A stretch of DNA of 64,000 nt from Selenomonadales bacterium (GTDB lineage: Bacteria > Bacillota > Negativicutes > Selenomonadales > Selenomonadaceae): contig CAAGHH010000024.1 in assembly GCA_900769615.1 (NCBI GenBank), positions 1 to 64,000 on the forward strand, read 5' to 3'. Numbering within the stretch: the first letter of the stretch is position 1; each line of letters starts with the position of its first letter. The notes beneath the pieces were generated by a model. The model was not told where the DNA came from, did no database searches, and saw only the letters and a list, made by a program, of their open reading frames with translations. Shown one piece after another: positions 48,948 to 58,891 of the stretch. Position numbers and translations under genes: made by a program.

Positions 48948-50228
48948 TTACTTTACTAATCGCTCAGCACAACGATTAGCTTCAAAAATAATCCGTTCTT
49001 CATCGAGCGTTTTAAGCTCATTTTTCTCCATCAGTACCCGTCCATCACAAATAACGGTATCAACCGAGCTGCTATTAGCAGCATATACTAAAAGCGATAC
49101 GATATCATGACGAGGATACCAAGCTGGACCTTGCATATTAAACAGCGTAATATCCGCTTTAAAACCAGCAGCTATTTTGCCGACATTTTTAAAGCCAGCG
49201 GCAAGCGCACCATATTCCGTACCCATTTTTAGTGCAGTACCGGCTGGTACTGCCATTGGATTCAGCTCATTTACCTTATGCAGCATTGCTGCCAAATTTA
49301 CTTCTTCCAGCATATCAAGATTGTTATTGCTAGAGGTACCATCTGTGCCTAAAGCTGTAACCACGCCTTCTTTTAACAATCTTGGCACGGGTGCGACTCC
49401 ACTAGCAAGCTTCATATTGCTGCCAGGATTATGAGCTACTCGAATATTATACTTTTTGATTATCTCTATATCCTCATCATCTAAATGCACACAATGAGCA
49501 GCAATGGTTCCCTTACCCGAAAACAATCCTGTATCAGCTACCCAGGCAAAAGGACGACGACCATATTCTTTTAACGAACCATTTATTTCATCAAGCGTTT
49601 CATGCATGTGAATATGAATTTCCGCACCTAAATCCTGTGCTGCTTTAGCTACCTTTTTCATAAATGCTGGCGGACAGGTATATGGTGCATGTGGTCCGAA
49701 CATAACAGTAATTCGACCATCAGCAGCACCATGAAAGTTTTTATACAGTTCAATATTTTCCTGAATTTTATGCTCACCATCCGGTGCTACCCCAATGATA
49801 CCGCGCGATAGCACTCCGCGAAGTCCAGCATCCATAGTTGCTTCGGCTACTCGCTCCATCCAGGGACCATACATATCAACAAAGGCAGTAGTGCCAGTGC
49901 GTACCATTTCCAGCATGGCCAGCATAGCACCCCAATAAATATCTTCGCTATTCATTTTAGCTTCAGTCGGCCATACCTTGTTATTAAGCCAGTCCATCAG
50001 CTTCATATCATCGCCGAAACTGCGTAAAAGCGTCATTGAAGTATGTGTATGTGCATTGACAAAGCCTGGAATAGCCAAATGATTAGTACCATCAATAATT
50101 TTGGCTGGACGAAAATCAGCGGGAACATCCCCAACTGCCATAATTCTGTCATTAGCAAGCATAATGTTCGTCAAAGGTGCGGAACCATCAGGCAATACTG
50201 CATAGACGTTTTTTATCAGTGTTTTCAT
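48948..50228 (-). CDS. mtaD: 5-methylthioadenosine/S-adenosylhomocysteine deaminase
   Basis: From ATG 50228 (MKTLIKNVYAVLPDGSAPLT) the protein has 426 residues. It is an amidohydrolase with FVNAHTHTSMTLLRSFGDDM (first metal histidines), MFGPHAPYTCPPAFM, HIHMHETLDEI, AHCVHLDDEDIEIIK and VVTALGTDGTSSNNNLDMLE with the final aspartate. This set fits the MTA/SAH deaminase group. It turns S-adenosylhomocysteine into S-inosylhomocysteine. The S-adenosylhomocysteine hydrolase-type gene is directly upstream, which supports a linked pathway. Confidence 0.85.
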   Translation of the reverse strand: MKTLIKNVYAVLPDGSAPLTNIMLANDRIMAVGDVPADFRPAKIIDGTNHLAIPGFVNAHTHTSMTLLRSFGDDMKLMDWLNNKVWPTEAKMNSEDIYWGAMLAMLEMVRTGTTAFVDMYGPWMERVAEATMDAGLRGVLSRGIIGVAPDGEHKIQENIELYKNFHGAADGRITVMFGPHAPYTCPPAFMKKVAKAAQDLGAEIHIHMHETLDEINGSLKEYGRRPFAWVADTGLFSGKGTIAAHCVHLDDEDIEIIKKYNIRVAHNPGSNMKLASGVAPVPRLLKEGVVTALGTDGTSSNNNLDMLEEVNLAAMLHKVNELNPMAVPAGTALKMGTEYGALAAGFKNVGKIAAGFKADITLFNMQGPAWYPRHDIVSLLVYAANSSSVDTVICDGRVLMEKNELKTLDEERIIFEANRCAERLVK

Positions 50229-50312
50229 AGTAAAATGCACTCCAATCCATTTTAATCATAGTTTTAACTTAAAATTCTTTCTTTTCCCCATGACTAAAAT
50301 AAGCTTGCTACA

Positions 50313-51554
50313 TTATTCCAGATTTAAATATGCCCGCTGTTCCGGTGTAAGTTCATCGATAGCAACACCGAGTGATTTTAATTTAAGCTCGGCAATGCGA
50401 GTATTTATTTCTTCTGGCATTAGATAAACTTCATTGGAAAGCTCTTTACCATGCTCTAAAAGATGCAATGCCGAGAAGAACTGTACCCCAAAGGAAAGAT
50501 CCATAATTTCAGCCGGATGCCCATCACCAGCAGCAAGATTTACTAAGCGCCCTTCAGCTAACAGATAAAGTTTGCGTCCATCTATCTGTTTAAATTCTTC
50601 AATATTATTGCGAACAGTACGTCTTGAAACTGAACATTTTTCCAGTTCTGGAATATTTATTTCGCAATCAAAATGACCAGAATTTGCCATCATTGCCCCA
50701 TTTTTCATGGTTTTAAAATGTCGCTCACGAATTATATCCTTATCACCTGTAAGCGTTAAGAAAATATCGCCGATTTTAGCAGCTTCATCCATTGGCATAA
50801 CTCTAAAGCCATCAAATACAGCTTCAATAGCCTTAATTGGATCTACCTCAGTAATGATTACATTAGCACCAAGACCACGCGCCCGCATAGCTCCGCCTTT
50901 GCCGCACCAGCCATAGCCAGCAATTACTACGTTTTTACCAGCTATTACGAGATTAGTCGTACGCATAATGCCATCCCAAGTCGATTGACCAGTGCCATAA
51001 CGATTATCAAACAGATATTTCATATAAGCATCATTAGCCGCAATCATCGGAAATTCCAACTTGCCCTCTTTAGCCAAGCCCCGCAGCCGATGTACACCGG
51101 TAGTTGTTTCCTCAGAACCACCAATTATATTAGGCAGCAGCTCACGCCTAGTTGTATGCAAGGTATGTACCAAATCACCGCCATCATCAATAACAATATC
51201 CGGTTTAGTATCCAAAGCTTTGTTGATAAAATCAAAATACTCCGCTTCGGTGCAGCCATGCCAAGCAAACACCTTAATGCCATCTTCTACGAGAGCAGCA
51301 GCAATATCATCCTGAGTTGAAAGCGGATTGCTGCCAGTTATCGCTACATCAGCTCCAGCATGTTTAAAAACCTCTGCCATATAGGCCGTTTTTGCTTCCA
51401 AATGCAAGGTAATAACCATTTTTTTACCTGCAAAGGGTTTAGTTTTAGAAAACTCAGCATCTATAGCAGCCATAACAGGCATAAAATTTTTAACCCATTC
51501 GATTTTGTCATGCCCCGATGGTGCTAATTTAATATCGCGAATCATTGAATCCAT
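50313..51554 (-). CDS. ahcY: S-adenosylhomocysteine (or S-inosylhomocysteine) hydrolase
   Basis: ATG 51554 follows GGAGGT by 7 nt and gives 413 residues. Features are LHLEAKTAYMAEVFKHAGAD, GCTEAEYFDFINKALDTKPD, and IDDGGDLVHTLHT, then the NAD site VIAGYGWCGKGGAMRARGLG, and NSGHFDCEINIPEL and GEVYLMP-like NEVYLMPEEINTRIAELKL. It is the short form lacking the insertion of typical eukaryotic enzymes, as in archaea and Thermotoga. It releases homocysteine. With the deaminase next door it may act mainly on S-inosylhomocysteine. Confidence 0.9.
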   Translation of the reverse strand: MDSMIRDIKLAPSGHDKIEWVKNFMPVMAAIDAEFSKTKPFAGKKMVITLHLEAKTAYMAEVFKHAGADVAITGSNPLSTQDDIAAALVEDGIKVFAWHGCTEAEYFDFINKALDTKPDIVIDDGGDLVHTLHTTRRELLPNIIGGSEETTTGVHRLRGLAKEGKLEFPMIAANDAYMKYLFDNRYGTGQSTWDGIMRTTNLVIAGKNVVIAGYGWCGKGGAMRARGLGANVIITEVDPIKAIEAVFDGFRVMPMDEAAKIGDIFLTLTGDKDIIRERHFKTMKNGAMMANSGHFDCEINIPELEKCSVSRRTVRNNIEEFKQIDGRKLYLLAEGRLVNLAAGDGHPAEIMDLSFGVQFFSALHLLEHGKELSNEVYLMPEEINTRIAELKLKSLGVAIDELTPEQRAYLNLE

Positions 51555-51633
51555 ACCATTTACCTCCATAACTTACAATATTCTCCGCTCAAAACTCATT
51601 TTATTTTAACACGAAAATTTGTTTGCAGCTAGC

Positions 51634-52389
51634 TTATTTTTGCAAACGATCTTCTAAAGCCACATAATCAGACATATCTATTATCAGCGGTGTTACCGAA
51701 ATAAATCCTGCCTCAGTTGCATAAATATCAGTAGCACTTCCTTTATCGGAATCATATATTTCCCCAGCAATAGTATAATAGGTTTTTCCAGCTTTCATTT
51801 CCTTTTTGAACGCATTTATATAATCACGTTTTCCTTGCCGTCCAAAAACATACTGAGCCTGACCATCTTTAAGTCGTTTAGGAAAGTTTATGTTGTAAAA
51901 GCAAAGTTTCTTATTTTCATGATCCAAAAGTTTTGGCAAATCATCAGCAAAGACAGCAGCTGCCTCATCATAAGAAAGTTCACTATTTATTTCTAGCGAC
52001 AGGGCAATTGCTGAAATATCATGCAAATAACCTTCCATAGCAGCTCCAACTGTCCCTGAATATAGTATATCAGTCGCTAAATTGGCACCATGATTTATAC
52101 CAGACACTACTAAATCCGGCTTAGCATCTCCAGCTAAGGCTTCTAGATATATTTTTACCGCATCTGTCGGCGTTCCTGCAATGGCTAGTGCTTTTATACC
52201 ATATTTTTTCTGCAGCCTTACATTTTCTGCAACCTCTATTGGCGCTCCTACGGTTAAAGCATGAGCCATACCACTTTGCTGATGCATTGGCGCAGCCACT
52301 ATCACTTCATGATCTTTATGAAGTGCTCTTACTAAAGCCTCAATGCCCTCAGCCTCAATACCATCATCATTAGAAAGTAAAATCCGCAA
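51634..52389 (-). CDS. surE: 5'-nucleotidase SurE
   Basis: The TTG at 52389 follows GGAGGG and gives the canonical N-terminus MRILLSNDDGIEAEGIEALV. SurE motifs follow: the metal-binding NDDG, IVAAPMHQQSGMAHALTVG, IAGTPTDAVKIYLEAL and LVVSGINHGANLATDILYSG, plus YSGTVGAAMEGYLHDISAIA. It is a 251-residue enzyme that dephosphorylates nucleoside monophosphates and polyphosphate. It lies after a terminator for the chemoreceptor gene. Confidence 0.94.
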   Translation of the reverse strand: MRILLSNDDGIEAEGIEALVRALHKDHEVIVAAPMHQQSGMAHALTVGAPIEVAENVRLQKKYGIKALAIAGTPTDAVKIYLEALAGDAKPDLVVSGINHGANLATDILYSGTVGAAMEGYLHDISAIALSLEINSELSYDEAAAVFADDLPKLLDHENKKLCFYNINFPKRLKDGQAQYVFGRQGKRDYINAFKKEMKAGKTYYTIAGEIYDSDKGSATDIYATEAGFISVTPLIIDMSDYVALEDRLQK

Positions 52390-52425
52390 ATATATCCCTC
52401 CCATTAAATTAAAATTTTAGATAAT

Positions 52426-52461
52426 GAAAAAGCTGCCGGTCAAAAACCTGACAGCTTTTTC
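52426..52461 (-). terminator. Terminator of the chemoreceptor gene
   Basis: GAAAAAGCTG (52426-52435) and CAGCTTTTTC (52452-52461) are perfect 10-bp arms with T-runs. It lies 60 bases after the chemoreceptor stop. Confidence 0.75.
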
Positions 52462-52519
52462 TAACTTACGTGATTATATTATAACCAATTATTTATTCTT
52501 TGCCAATAGTCATGCTTAA

Positions 52520-54505
52520 TTACAACTTAAATTTATTGGTTGCATTCTGAAGCTCAGACGCCATCTTAGCCAAAGAATCCGAAGACGATGCTATCTCCGT
52601 CGAAGAAGCTGATTGTTCTTCCGCTGCCGCCGAAATAGTTTCTGTATGCGAAGCTGTTTCACGGCTAACCTCATCAATCGAATCAACCGCACCAACTATT
52701 CGTTCTGCACCATTAGTAATTCGGCTCGAAGCTGCATGGAAGGCATCAATCTGCGTTTTAATATCCGATACTTTTTGCATAATATCTTTAAATTGTCTGC
52801 CAACTTCATTAATAGCCTCAGTTCCAGCCTGTACTTCAACAGTACCTTCCTGCATCGCAATAACCGCCTGATTTGTATCAAGCTGAATAGAGGATATTTT
52901 CTCTTTAATCTTTTCAGCTGACGTCTGCGATTCAGCAGCCAATTTACGAACTTCTTCAGCAACTACGGCAAAACCTTTGCCGGCTTCGCCAGCTCTAGCA
53001 GCTTCGATAGCCGCATTAAGTGCTAAAAGATTTGTCTGATCGGCGATAGCAACAATAGTTTCAACAATCGCGCCAATTTCTTTGGAATTTTCACCCAAAA
53101 TACGAACCGTATCAGCTGATGACATAACACTGCTTTCGATATGTTCCATCTTTTGCATAGCATTATTCATCAGCTGTTCACCAGTTTTAGCTGCTATTGC
53201 CGTATCATTAGAGGTATCCGCAATTACTTTTGTATTGTCAGTCATAGCCTGCATTTCAGTAAATACCGCATCGACTTCCTTTTTAGCCTCATCGATACTG
53301 TTATTCTGATTTTGCATACCTTCAGCAATTTTAGTAATAGTCTCAGCAACATTAGTTGAAGCCTCCGCCGACTGATGTGCTCCTGCCGTCAGCTCCTCCG
53401 ATGCCGCTGCTACTTGCTCTGACACACTGCTCATCTGCTTGATAAGATCATGCAAATGCGCTTTCATTGTATTAAAGGATTTTGTCAAATCGCCAAACTC
53501 ATCATTGCTGGTAACTTCCAAATCAGCTACGGCAAGATTTCCTTGCGAAAGCTCAACTGCATGGTTCTTTAGACGAACCACTACTGAAGTTATCTGTTTA
53601 GCAAAAATTGCACCACCTATAGTAATTAAAATCAAGCCTAACAAACACAGAACAGTATAAACAATTTTTAGCTTAGTAAGCGAAGCAAATACATAATCCT
53701 TGGGCACAAACAAACCAACAATCCAGCCAGGACGTTCCAAAGTAGTATAAGCAAACATTTCTGTCTCGCCACCACGGCTTATTTCAAAATAACCAGTTGG
53801 CTGCGCCAGCATGACATCATAATGCGATGTCAGCTCCTTATCATCATGAATTAAACTCATGACCTTTTCCTCGCCAGAGCTAGCAATAATCTGACCCTTT
53901 TTGTCAATTATGATACCAGTACCTTGACCTTCATAATTTACCTTTTTTACAACATTTTCGAGCACACTAAGGTCGATATCTTCACAAAGCGCTCCAATAG
54001 GTTTCCCCGAATCAGCCTTTAAAGGTACAGCGTAGGAAATAACTATCTTGCCATCAGATGAGCCGCCTGACGACACGTATGCCGCAGTAAATAGTGAACT
54101 TCCCGTGTTTTTGGCATCTTTGTACCAGTCACGGGTACGCGCATCGAAATCATTGGTAATATCACCATCAAGATAACTAAAGGAATTACCGCTATCGGAA
54201 CCACTGGTCAAATCAAGAATTTCTTTATCCCCAGCAATCGCCCCTAAATACGGCAAAGTCTGCTTGGTAGTTGAGACCTCTGCTGACTGCTTAGACAGCG
54301 CATTGCCGACACCATCTAAAATTGCAGCCTTGCTTTCAATCCAGGTGTCAAGCTGGCTGCCTTGATCCTTAACTATTGCTGTCAGCTGGCTTTTTACACT
54401 GTCAGACAAAATCGACTGTGCCATGTAATAGCCTATACCGGACACTGCTGCCAGCAAAAGTACCACCAGACCAATCATCACCATAAAACGCTGTTTTATC
54501 CCCAT
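52520..54505 (-). CDS. Methyl-accepting chemotaxis protein with dCache sensor
   Basis: ATG 54505 (AAGGAG, 10 nt) gives 661 residues; the open frame reaching 54634 is not needed. There is an N-terminal membrane helix (FMVMIGLVVLLLAAVSGIGY) and a periplasmic dCache domain over about 40-270 (DARTRDWYKDAKNTGSSLFT, VISYAVPLKADSGKPIGALC). A second helix follows (IVYTVLCLLGLILITIGGAI), then a HAMP domain. The signalling tip is IAIVETIVAIADQTNLLALN, ending ALNAAIEAARAGEAGKGFAV. It senses small ligands and signals to CheA. No chemotaxis genes are near. C-terminus lacks an obvious CheR pentapeptide. Confidence 0.93.
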   Translation of the reverse strand: MGIKQRFMVMIGLVVLLLAAVSGIGYYMAQSILSDSVKSQLTAIVKDQGSQLDTWIESKAAILDGVGNALSKQSAEVSTTKQTLPYLGAIAGDKEILDLTSGSDSGNSFSYLDGDITNDFDARTRDWYKDAKNTGSSLFTAAYVSSGGSSDGKIVISYAVPLKADSGKPIGALCEDIDLSVLENVVKKVNYEGQGTGIIIDKKGQIIASSGEEKVMSLIHDDKELTSHYDVMLAQPTGYFEISRGGETEMFAYTTLERPGWIVGLFVPKDYVFASLTKLKIVYTVLCLLGLILITIGGAIFAKQITSVVVRLKNHAVELSQGNLAVADLEVTSNDEFGDLTKSFNTMKAHLHDLIKQMSSVSEQVAAASEELTAGAHQSAEASTNVAETITKIAEGMQNQNNSIDEAKKEVDAVFTEMQAMTDNTKVIADTSNDTAIAAKTGEQLMNNAMQKMEHIESSVMSSADTVRILGENSKEIGAIVETIVAIADQTNLLALNAAIEAARAGEAGKGFAVVAEEVRKLAAESQTSAEKIKEKISSIQLDTNQAVIAMQEGTVEVQAGTEAINEVGRQFKDIMQKVSDIKTQIDAFHAASSRITNGAERIVGAVDSIDEVSRETASHTETISAAAEEQSASSTEIASSSDSLAKMASELQNATNKFKL

Positions 54506-54710
54506 AAAACCACTTCTCCTTATTCCCATAATCCCCACATTGTCAGTCAAACCAGCACACTTTCCCCTTATTTTATGCACTAATTTGTATACGGACAACA
54601 CTTCAGCAAGTTTACTATATTTACAAAATAACACTTGCTTTGTAATAATTATATCGTATCATGTTGGCTTATACAATATATTTTCCCAGGAAACAGCATA
54701 TTATGATATT

Positions 54711-55730
54711 TTAACGCGTCATTCCCTGCACCCCAGGCGCAAAGGAGATTTCATCAATGGTTTGCAATTCTTCTTTACTAAATGGCACACATTTAAGCGC
54801 TTTGATATTTTTAAGTATCTGCTCCGGTTTCGAGGCGCCGATTATGACACTAGTTATAGCTTCATCACGTAAGTCCCAAGCAAGTGCCATGTCTGCTAAG
54901 CTTTCTCCGCGCATTTCAGCTAGCGTAGCTAATTTGCGAATAGCAGTAAGCTTAGGTACCGTCAGCGATTTACGCGTAAGATAACGGCCATCATGCATAA
55001 TTCGGCTATCTTCAGGGATGCCATGCAAATATCTGTCCGTCAGCAATCCTTGACAAAGCGGGCTAAAGGCTACTATTCCCTTGCCACATTCTTTAGCTGC
55101 ATCTTTAAGTCCATTTTGTTCAATTGTCCGATCAAAGATCGAATAACGATTTTGATTGACGATAAACGGGCAATGCAAGTCCTTTAAAATAGCGGTGGCT
55201 TTTTTCATAGTTGCGCCGTCATAATTGGAAAGACCAGCATAAAGGGCTTTGCCACTCTTTACCGCCTGATCGAGCGCACCCATAGTTTCTTCAAGCGGAG
55301 TCTCAGGATCCATGCGATGATGATAGAATATATCGACGTAATCAAGCCCCATGCGCTTAAGACTTTGGTCGAGACTAGCTAAAAGATATTTGCGGCTGCC
55401 CCAGTTACCATAAGGTCCCGCCCACATATCATAACCAGCTTTAGTGGCAATGATAAGCTCATCACGATAGGGCTTAAAATTGTCCTTAAACAATCGGCCA
55501 AAATTCTTTTCCGCACTGCCGTATTCCGGACCATAATTATTAGCCAAATCAAAGTAAGTAATACCATTGTCAAAAGCCGTTACCAATAAAGCCTTCATAT
55601 TTTCATACGGCGCTGTATCGCCAAAATTATGCCATAACCCTAGGGAAAGCTTTGGCAATTTCAAACCGCTTTTGCCACTAGCTGCATATTCCATTTTTTC
55701 GTAACGATTTTTATCTGCCTGATACATCAT
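54711..55730 (-). CDS. Aldo/keto reductase, YghZ/Gpr-type
   Basis: The 339-residue TIM barrel has GITYFDLANNYGPEYGSAEK with the catalytic tyrosine and aspartate, IIATKAGYDMWAGPYGNWGS with the lysine, and YVDIFYHHRMDPETPLEETM with the histidine. NADPH-binding parts are FSPLCQGLLTDRYL and VIIGASKPEQILKNIK. The length and the NNYGPxxGSAE pattern fit the YghZ group, which reduces L-glyceraldehyde 3-phosphate and methylglyoxal. It forms a pair with the Cof hydrolase (14-base gap), perhaps a detoxification unit. Confidence 0.88.
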   Translation of the reverse strand: MMYQADKNRYEKMEYAASGKSGLKLPKLSLGLWHNFGDTAPYENMKALLVTAFDNGITYFDLANNYGPEYGSAEKNFGRLFKDNFKPYRDELIIATKAGYDMWAGPYGNWGSRKYLLASLDQSLKRMGLDYVDIFYHHRMDPETPLEETMGALDQAVKSGKALYAGLSNYDGATMKKATAILKDLHCPFIVNQNRYSIFDRTIEQNGLKDAAKECGKGIVAFSPLCQGLLTDRYLHGIPEDSRIMHDGRYLTRKSLTVPKLTAIRKLATLAEMRGESLADMALAWDLRDEAITSVIIGASKPEQILKNIKALKCVPFSKEELQTIDEISFAPGVQGMTR

Positions 55731-55743
55731 TCTAACGCCTCAC

Positions 55744-56541
55744 TTATAAAACCAATTCTTCAATAGCTTTGGCAATACCATCATCATCATTAGCTTCCGC
55801 ATGGAAGGTTGCCAGCTTTTTAGCTATATCTAAACCATTGGCTGGCACCACGGCTGTTCCCGCGTATTTTAGCATAGCCAGATCATTGTCAGCATCACCG
55901 CAAGCCATTACCTCAGCCGGTGTAAGACCTAAACTTTCCGCAAGAAAACTAAGACCTAAAGCTTTATTTACCCCAGGCGGTGTAATATCGGCACTTGTAC
56001 CGGTATTTTGCTGTAATACAATACTATCGCCACAAAGTTCCTGTAACTTTTGCGTAATCACAGGAATGTTTCCATCTAAATCACGAGCTACGCACTGAAC
56101 AACCTTGTCAGTATAGCTTAGGAAATCATTGCCAACTGCTTTTATTTTCATATTTTTCGTTGTCCGATAAGCGTAATAATATTCTTCCTTGTATTCCTCA
56201 GCTAAAATATCATTACCGATGTACCAATTTAAGTACCAATTATTTTCATGACAAGTTGTAAGTATTTTTTTGACTGTTTCACTAGCTAAATAACGCACCA
56301 TCAATGGCTCTGCTTTTCCCATTTCCTGTACCAAACCACCATTGCAGCAAATAAGTGGGGCATTAGCCTGAATTTCCTGTCCGAAAAATTCCGCCGAACT
56401 AAACATTCTTCCTGTTGCTATCGTTACCTTGACGCCCTTATTCTGCGCAGACTTAATAGCTGCCAGCGTTCTAGCTGAAATAAGCTTGTCCGAATTTAAG
56501 AGCGTTCCATCTAAATCCAATGCTATAAGTTTTATTGACAT
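55744..56541 (-). CDS. Cof-type HAD sugar-phosphatase
   Basis: The 265-residue protein has the HAD motifs LIALDLDGTLLNSDKLIS (motif I), VTIATGRMFSSAEFFG (motif II) and AEVMACGDADNDLAMLKYAG (motif IV), with a C2B-type cap (residues about 85-190). Cof proteins dephosphorylate sugar phosphates, FMN or pyridoxal phosphate; the specific substrate cannot be told. Start 56541 follows GAGGGG. Confidence 0.88.
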   Translation of the reverse strand: MSIKLIALDLDGTLLNSDKLISARTLAAIKSAQNKGVKVTIATGRMFSSAEFFGQEIQANAPLICCNGGLVQEMGKAEPLMVRYLASETVKKILTTCHENNWYLNWYIGNDILAEEYKEEYYYAYRTTKNMKIKAVGNDFLSYTDKVVQCVARDLDGNIPVITQKLQELCGDSIVLQQNTGTSADITPPGVNKALGLSFLAESLGLTPAEVMACGDADNDLAMLKYAGTAVVPANGLDIAKKLATFHAEANDDDGIAKAIEELVL

Positions 56542-56618
56542 ATTTTCCCCTCATTTCCAATTTCTTATCACCTCTTATTTTCTCACAATTTACTTAAAAA
56601 GCAAGTCCCCAATATTAC

Positions 56619-57842
56619 TTACAGCAGAGCATCCATAGCACTAAACAAAGGCATGATTATTGCCAAAACCAGCGTTCCAACTATAAGACCAACCAGTGTA
56701 ATCGCAGCCGGTTCAACCATAGCTAGAAACTGCTCACTTAATCGCATGGCGTTAAATTGACAAAACCTGGCTGCTCTTAAAAGCATATCATCAAGATTTC
56801 CGGTAATTTCACCAGCTTTTATCATGCTTAGCAAGCTTATGGGAAACTCTTTTATCTGTCCTAATGCATCAGTCAGACTTTCGCCACACTCAATAGCTTC
56901 TTTCACTTTAGTAAATCGAAATTGTAAATAAGTATTACCACTAGCTAAAGCACTCATTGCTAAAGCTTTGGCTAACAAAATCCCATTTTTTTGCAGCATT
57001 GCTAATACTGTAAAAAGCATATACCAATCAGCATATATAGCTAATTTTCCCCAAAACGGTATATGCAAGCTAAGCCAGTCGCTATAAAACCTTACTTTAG
57101 CCAGGCGTATGCTGCAGCCAAAACCTACCAGTAAAAATACTAGCATGAACAAAATCTCTTTAGTATAGCTAGCAAAAAAATCAGTAAAACCTAATATTAC
57201 TTTTGTCAGCCAAGGCAATTCCGTATTTAAATTTTTTAGCATGACCGAAAAAGCCGGCAAGACAAAAAGCGTCATAAACAGCAAGGCGAGTAGTACCGCT
57301 AATAATAAAATTGCTGGATAAATTAGTGCTGTTTTTAATTTTGCTTTTGCCCTTTGACTTTGTTCTAAAAAATCAGCTAATTCTGCAAAAGCTTTATCTA
57401 GACTGCCACTAGCTTCACCCGCAGCTACAACAGTTCTGATTAGTGGTGAAAAAACCGCCTCTTGCATGGCCATAGCACTGCTTAGTGTTTTGCCGTTCAA
57501 GATAGCATTAGCCAAATCATTAAGGACTTGTTGCATATTCTTCTTAGACTGCGCTTTTAAACTGGTTAGTATATCATATATATTCAGACCAGCCTCCGTC
57601 ATAACCGCTGCTTGACGAAAAAACAGCCCTAATTCAACGGCGGTAATTTTAACCTTCCAGCCATATTCTATATTTTTTTGCCAGTGACTTTTTAAGCTGC
57701 TTGCCGTTATCACAGGTTTAATAGTTAATATATAAAGGCCTTGCTGACGAATAGCCATAGCAGCGGTGCGTTTATCAGCTGCATTAATTTTACCATTTAT
57801 AAACTCGCCTTGCTGATTGCGAGCTTTGTAGGAAAATATCAA
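56619..57842 (-). CDS. pilC: Type IV pilus / type II secretion inner membrane protein (GspF/PilC)
   Basis: The 407-residue protein has two GspF repeats. The first is KITAVELGLFFRQAAVMTEA, GLNIYDILTSLKAQSK, and SSAMAMQEAVFSPLIRTVVA, followed by a helix pair (IYPAILLLAVLLALLFMTLF). The second repeat is WYMLFTVLAMLQKNGILLAK and MIKAGEITGNLDDMLLRAAR, ending in a membrane helix (AITLVGLIVGTLVLAIIMPL). It is the platform protein of pilus assembly. It starts two bases after pilT. No pilin gene follows within the window. Confidence 0.92.
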   Translation of the reverse strand: MIFSYKARNQQGEFINGKINAADKRTAAMAIRQQGLYILTIKPVITASSLKSHWQKNIEYGWKVKITAVELGLFFRQAAVMTEAGLNIYDILTSLKAQSKKNMQQVLNDLANAILNGKTLSSAMAMQEAVFSPLIRTVVAAGEASGSLDKAFAELADFLEQSQRAKAKLKTALIYPAILLLAVLLALLFMTLFVLPAFSVMLKNLNTELPWLTKVILGFTDFFASYTKEILFMLVFLLVGFGCSIRLAKVRFYSDWLSLHIPFWGKLAIYADWYMLFTVLAMLQKNGILLAKALAMSALASGNTYLQFRFTKVKEAIECGESLTDALGQIKEFPISLLSMIKAGEITGNLDDMLLRAARFCQFNAMRLSEQFLAMVEPAAITLVGLIVGTLVLAIIMPLFSAMDALL

Positions 57843-57844
57843 CC

Positions 57845-58891
57845 TTATTCACCACCATCATTTATTATTTCCTGATATTTAGCAAAAGTTTGTTTGTCGA
57901 TAAGCCCTTCATTAGCTAAATTTTGTAGTGCTTTCAGCTTGGTTTGCATTCCCTGTTTTTGCTGAAGCATAACCGTTGCCAGCTGATTGTATTTTCCTTG
58001 GCGAATAAGATTTCTTACGGCCGAATTGGCTAGCAAAACCTCAGTCAGGCATACTCTGCCACCCGAAGCCGCCGGTATCAATTCCTGAGCAAATATTCCG
58101 GTCATAACCTCAGCTATTTGCGTACGCAAGCTGTTCTGCTGATTAAAAGGAAACAGACTCTCCAAGCGCAGCATCGTTCCGATAGCACTGTTGCTATGCA
58201 GCGTGCCTAAAAGCAGCACACCGCTATAAGCTGCGGCTAAAGCTACTTGCAGTGTAGCAAAATCACGCAGTTCCCCCACCATAATGACATCAGGTGATTC
58301 ACGCAAAGCACTTTTAAGTGCCGTGGCAAATGAGGTAAAATCCCGTCCTAATTCCCGCTGACTGATAAAACATTTTTTAGGCAAGTACTGATATTCGATA
58401 GGATCCTCCAAGGTAATGATATGTGACTGACAATTTGTATTTACTGCCTCTAAAAAAGATGCCAATGTCGTCGTTTTCCCTGAACCGGTCCGCCCACAAA
58501 CTAATATCATCCCCTGCCTTGCCGTAATTAATCTTTGTAAAGCTAAAGGCGTGTGCAGCTGTGCAAAACCAGGTATATATGCTGGCAACAGCCGTAAAAC
58601 CAACGCTATTTTTCCTTGCTGATAATAGGCATTTCCACGAAACCGCCGTTTTTTATAAACTAGAGCAAAATCTATCTCGCTTCCTGCTTGCATTTTGCGT
58701 AATTCGGCTGGTTTTAATAATGCCTTTACTAGTCTTACCATAAAATCATTGGTGATAACTGGCACCTTTAACGCAATTAACTCGCCGTCCAAGCGCATTT
58801 TTACCTGCTGCTCAGCTGTCAGCAATATATCCGAACCATTAAATTTGATTATTTCTTCCAAAATATTATGCCAAATTTCTTCATGCTCCAT
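57845..58891 (-). CDS. pilT: Twitching motility ATPase PilT
   Basis: The 348-residue ATPase has the PAS-like N-terminal domain (NILEEIIKFNGSDILLTAEQ) and the motor: Walker A MILVCGRTGSGKTTTLASFL, Asp-box HIITLEDPIEYQY, Walker B ALRESPDVIMVGELRDFATL and the His-box LLLGTLHSNSAIGTMLRLES. The retraction-type LHSN motif is the reason to call it PilT rather than PilB. It overlaps pilB by 11 bases and is followed by pilC. Confidence 0.9.
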   Translation of the reverse strand: MEHEEIWHNILEEIIKFNGSDILLTAEQQVKMRLDGELIALKVPVITNDFMVRLVKALLKPAELRKMQAGSEIDFALVYKKRRFRGNAYYQQGKIALVLRLLPAYIPGFAQLHTPLALQRLITARQGMILVCGRTGSGKTTTLASFLEAVNTNCQSHIITLEDPIEYQYLPKKCFISQRELGRDFTSFATALKSALRESPDVIMVGELRDFATLQVALAAAYSGVLLLGTLHSNSAIGTMLRLESLFPFNQQNSLRTQIAEVMTGIFAQELIPAASGGRVCLTEVLLANSAVRNLIRQGKYNQLATVMLQQKQGMQTKLKALQNLANEGLIDKQTFAKYQEIINDGGE

